From contig NZ_JACOFX010000001.1 of the NCBI RefSeq assembly GCF_014284125.1, positions 248,001-312,000 of the forward strand: a stretch of 64,000 nt of DNA, given 5' to 3'. Made by a program: the position numbers and the translations under genes. The stretch is from Undibacterium umbellatum. GTDB lineage: Bacteria > Pseudomonadota > Gammaproteobacteria > Burkholderiales > Burkholderiaceae_D. This document shows positions 62,503-64,000 of the stretch, one piece after another. How positions within the stretch are numbered: the stretch's first letter is position 1; each line of letters opens with the position of its first letter. The notes under the pieces are model-generated. The model searched no databases, was not told the origin of the DNA, and saw nothing but the letters and a program-made list of their open reading frames with translations.

Positions 62503-63207
62503 ATGAGCGCCAATCCTATACCAGAAATAAAGTCACATGTATATGTCCCAACAATTCTGACGATAATTTGGTTTCTGCTGGGTGGGTTGATCGTTTATTC
62601 GAAATGGCCCTTTACTCCGGAACTAAAAATAAATGAAATTGGCGATGCACTAGCTGGATTCTTTTCCCCTGTTGCGTTTTTGTGGTTGGTATATGGATAT
62701 TTGCAGCAAGGGAGAGAATTAAAATTAAGTTCCGATGCCCTCAGACTTCAAGCGCAAGAATTACAAAACTCTGTACAACAACAAAAGGCACTTGTTGAAA
62801 TTGGTCAAAGCGAGCTTGCTGCGATGCAGCTGGCAATGGAAAAGCAATCTGATCAAGAAAAAGAGAAATTCCGCCCAGTTTTTTTTATTCAAGGCCAAGG
62901 TACCGGCTCTGGGAAGCAAAAAGTAATACGAGTAACTTACACGATCAAGAACACTGGTTCTACAATTAGTAAATTTGAAATTTCATCTGAAAACCTTCTC
63001 ATAGAGCCGCACAAATATGAAATCTTTCAGAGAGATCAAACTATTAAGTTTAGCTTTGAAATTGACGCACTTATTGAACAGAACTTGACAATAACATGCG
63101 TTTACGTGAATGGAGAAGGAGTTCAAGAAAAACAAACTGCTGTGGGGCTACCCGAACGAGGAAGCGCAATTCACGTTTTTCCAAGATTCGAAAGAGTGCC
63201 AGTTTAG
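62503..63207 (+). CDS. Membrane protein with coiled coil and beta C terminus (cargo)
   Basis: 234 residues. Two hydrophobic segments (about 13-33 and 48-66) are followed by a coiled coil (about 70-130, ELKLSSDALRLQAQELQNS) and a beta-rich domain of ~100 residues that looks immunoglobulin-like. Similar proteins with the GDALAGFFSPVAFLWLV signature are widespread in bacteria and prophages and are uncharacterised. It is on the opposite strand to the late genes, AT-richer, and ends 7 bp from the stop of 63215-63469. A role in superinfection exclusion or defence is possible. Confidence 0.65.
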   Translation: MSANPIPEIKSHVYVPTILTIIWFLLGGLIVYSKWPFTPELKINEIGDALAGFFSPVAFLWLVYGYLQQGRELKLSSDALRLQAQELQNSVQQQKALVEIGQSELAAMQLAMEKQSDQEKEKFRPVFFIQGQGTGSGKQKVIRVTYTIKNTGSTISKFEISSENLLIEPHKYEIFQRDQTIKFSFEIDALIEQNLTITCVYVNGEGVQEKQTAVGLPERGSAIHVFPRFERVPV

Positions 63208-63214
63208 GTAAGCA

Positions 63215-63469
63215 TCATTTCAAATTTTCAACACCAGCCTTCTTTACAATCTTTCCATGCTCCAGCAAATGGTCAAGCGACAGCTCATAACTCCCGCTGG
63301 CCATACGCCCCTCGCCATCCACAGCGCGCACTGTCACCGTCTGCGACTGCACAACCACTGTGGTTATCTTACGGACGTTGACAATTGAGCCTGAAGGCAA
63401 TTCTATCCAGGCCCCGACACCGACTTGGTCATCAATCAGATTTGCTGACTTATCTTGTTTTGTACTCAT
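63215..63469 (-). CDS. Small phage protein, 84 aa, unknown
   Basis: AAGGAGG precedes the ATG at 63469, and the ATG overlaps the previous stop as ATGA. The product has a beta-rich core (VGAWIELPSGSIVNVRKIT, VTVRAVDGEG) and a basic C terminus. No domain recognised. Part of the leading end of the visible late operon. Confidence 0.6.
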   Translation of the reverse strand: MSTKQDKSANLIDDQVGVGAWIELPSGSIVNVRKITTVVVQSQTVTVRAVDGEGRMASGSYELSLDHLLEHGKIVKKAGVENLK

Positions 63470-63936
63470 GCAGCCTCCTTTAATCTTTCAACTTGTTCTT
63501 GTATCTGGGTATCACGTATCAGCCCGCTGGCGTATCCGACTGTCATCCGCAATGTGGCGGAATGCATGCGATTGAAACAAGCCCGGCAATCTTCGGTATC
63601 GCAGAGTAGGATATCCACGTCATTCTTAAGTTTCGAAGCCAGTCTGCGGAGTGGCTCCATATCAATCACGACGCCAGCACGTTTTTCGTGGATTTCGAAT
63701 ACATCGACAACACCCATGATCGCGGTATAGCTTTCGTACCAGTACCCGTCAACGACATCCTTAAACACCGCAGTGCCGTCGTTTTGAATATCTGCCGTGC
63801 CGTCGCACTCCAATTGGTCGACAATCGCCAACAGCGGGTCAAACAACGCCTTGATACGCCATGGTTGTGTCTTCAACAGCGCATTGTCTGGATTCCACGG
63901 CTTACGCACCTTTTTTGTCCGTTTCGAACTCGCCAT
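63466..63936 (-). CDS. Phage protein, 156 aa, unknown
   Basis: Starts at the ATG at 63936, which shares a base with the previous stop (TGATG); an adjacent GTG at 63939 is also possible, and GGGAG lies upstream of both. It contains a Cys cluster (LLCDTEDCRACFN near residues 110-123) that could bind a metal. It opens with a basic stretch (SSKRTKKVRKPW). No family recognised. Confidence 0.6.
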   Translation of the reverse strand: MASSKRTKKVRKPWNPDNALLKTQPWRIKALFDPLLAIVDQLECDGTADIQNDGTAVFKDVVDGYWYESYTAIMGVVDVFEIHEKRAGVVIDMEPLRRLASKLKNDVDILLCDTEDCRACFNRMHSATLRMTVGYASGLIRDTQIQEQVERLKEAA

Positions 63937-64000
63937 CACTTTGTCTCCCTGATTTCGATGTCAAAGACCGACTTCATGAGGTGACGCTTGATGATGTAGC
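63936..64000 (-). CDS. 3' end of a phage gene cut by the right edge
   Basis: The last 20 codons of a minus-strand gene ending in TGA, overlapping the next start by one base. The visible tail is IIKRHLMKSVFDIEIRETK. Too short to assign. Confidence 0.5.
   Translation of the reverse strand, partial: YIIKRHLMKSVFDIEIRETK

Larger units (their letters stand above)
22446..64000. mobile_element. Prophage of a short-tailed (podovirus-like) phage, right end outside the window
   Basis: From the 3' end of tRNA-Pro to the right edge the genes are phage or cargo genes. A nearly gapless minus-strand late operon encodes terminase, portal, coat, tail, lysis and internal proteins. P22-like packaging proteins with an N4-gp56-like coat and a giant polyvalent protein resemble Burkholderia phage Bcep22 relatives. 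No contractile or long-tail genes (sheath, tape measure) are seen. Opposite-strand cargo sits inside the operon and between its end and the tRNA. Integrase, repressor, replication genes and the second attachment site are not visible. The left boundary at the tRNA is inferred from position; no repeat of the tRNA end was found in the window. Confidence 0.85.

Overview
The window looks like a chromosome segment of a betaproteobacterium, most likely Burkholderiales close to Oxalobacteraceae. This rests on the style of the proteins (a KfrA-type regulator, an S46 peptidase, a Pls/PosA-type NRPS-like protein, a MoaD-like/BNR-repeat pair) and not on a marker gene. Two parts meet at a tRNA-Pro(GGG) gene at 22369-22445.

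Part 1 (1-22.4 kb) is host chromosome, almost all on the minus strand. In order: the start of a truncated NRPS-like Pls/PosA protein; an exported FAD oxidoreductase of the berberine-bridge type; an exported S46 dipeptidyl peptidase with its own terminator; a KfrA-like coiled-coil DNA-binding protein divergent from a tyrosine recombinase, with an operator-like inverted repeat laid over the recombinase promoter. A six-gene run (18547 down to 10333) follows: hybrid kinase, methyltransferase, sulfotransferase, arginase-fold protein, periplasmic-type binding protein, second hybrid kinase. Then comes a four-gene run (22159 down to 19183): M14 carboxypeptidase, CYTH protein, MoaD/ThiS-like protein, Asp-box repeat protein.

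Part 2 (from the tRNA to the right edge) is a prophage. Its late operon runs on the minus strand from beyond 64000 to 27297 with almost no gaps: two small genes, small and large terminase, P22-type portal, scaffold-like acidic protein, a possible CsrA-like protein, N4-gp56-type coat protein, adaptor-like proteins, fibre genes including a glycine-rich adhesin, a papain-fold hydrolase, lysis genes (small membrane protein, M15 endolysin, 3TM holin), two large tail proteins, a GNAT protein, an internal protein ending in an S74 chaperone domain, a second internal protein, and a 2821-residue polyvalent protein. The mix suggests a short-tailed virus comparable to Burkholderia phage Bcep22 relatives. 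Integrase, repressor and replication genes are not visible and should lie beyond 64 kb.

Three AT-richer inserts sit on the opposite strand inside this late operon, each tail-to-tail against a structural gene: a SIR2-domain NADase candidate (40670-42463), a two-gene membrane cassette (37946-38799) and a membrane/coiled-coil protein (62503-63207). A further cargo block lies between the tRNA and the end of the late operon (22.9-27.2 kb): two small membrane proteins, a divergent pair of small genes with palindromic operators, an exported 20-residue-repeat protein and a pentapeptide-repeat membrane protein. These are the best candidates for undescribed lysogenic-conversion or anti-phage functions.
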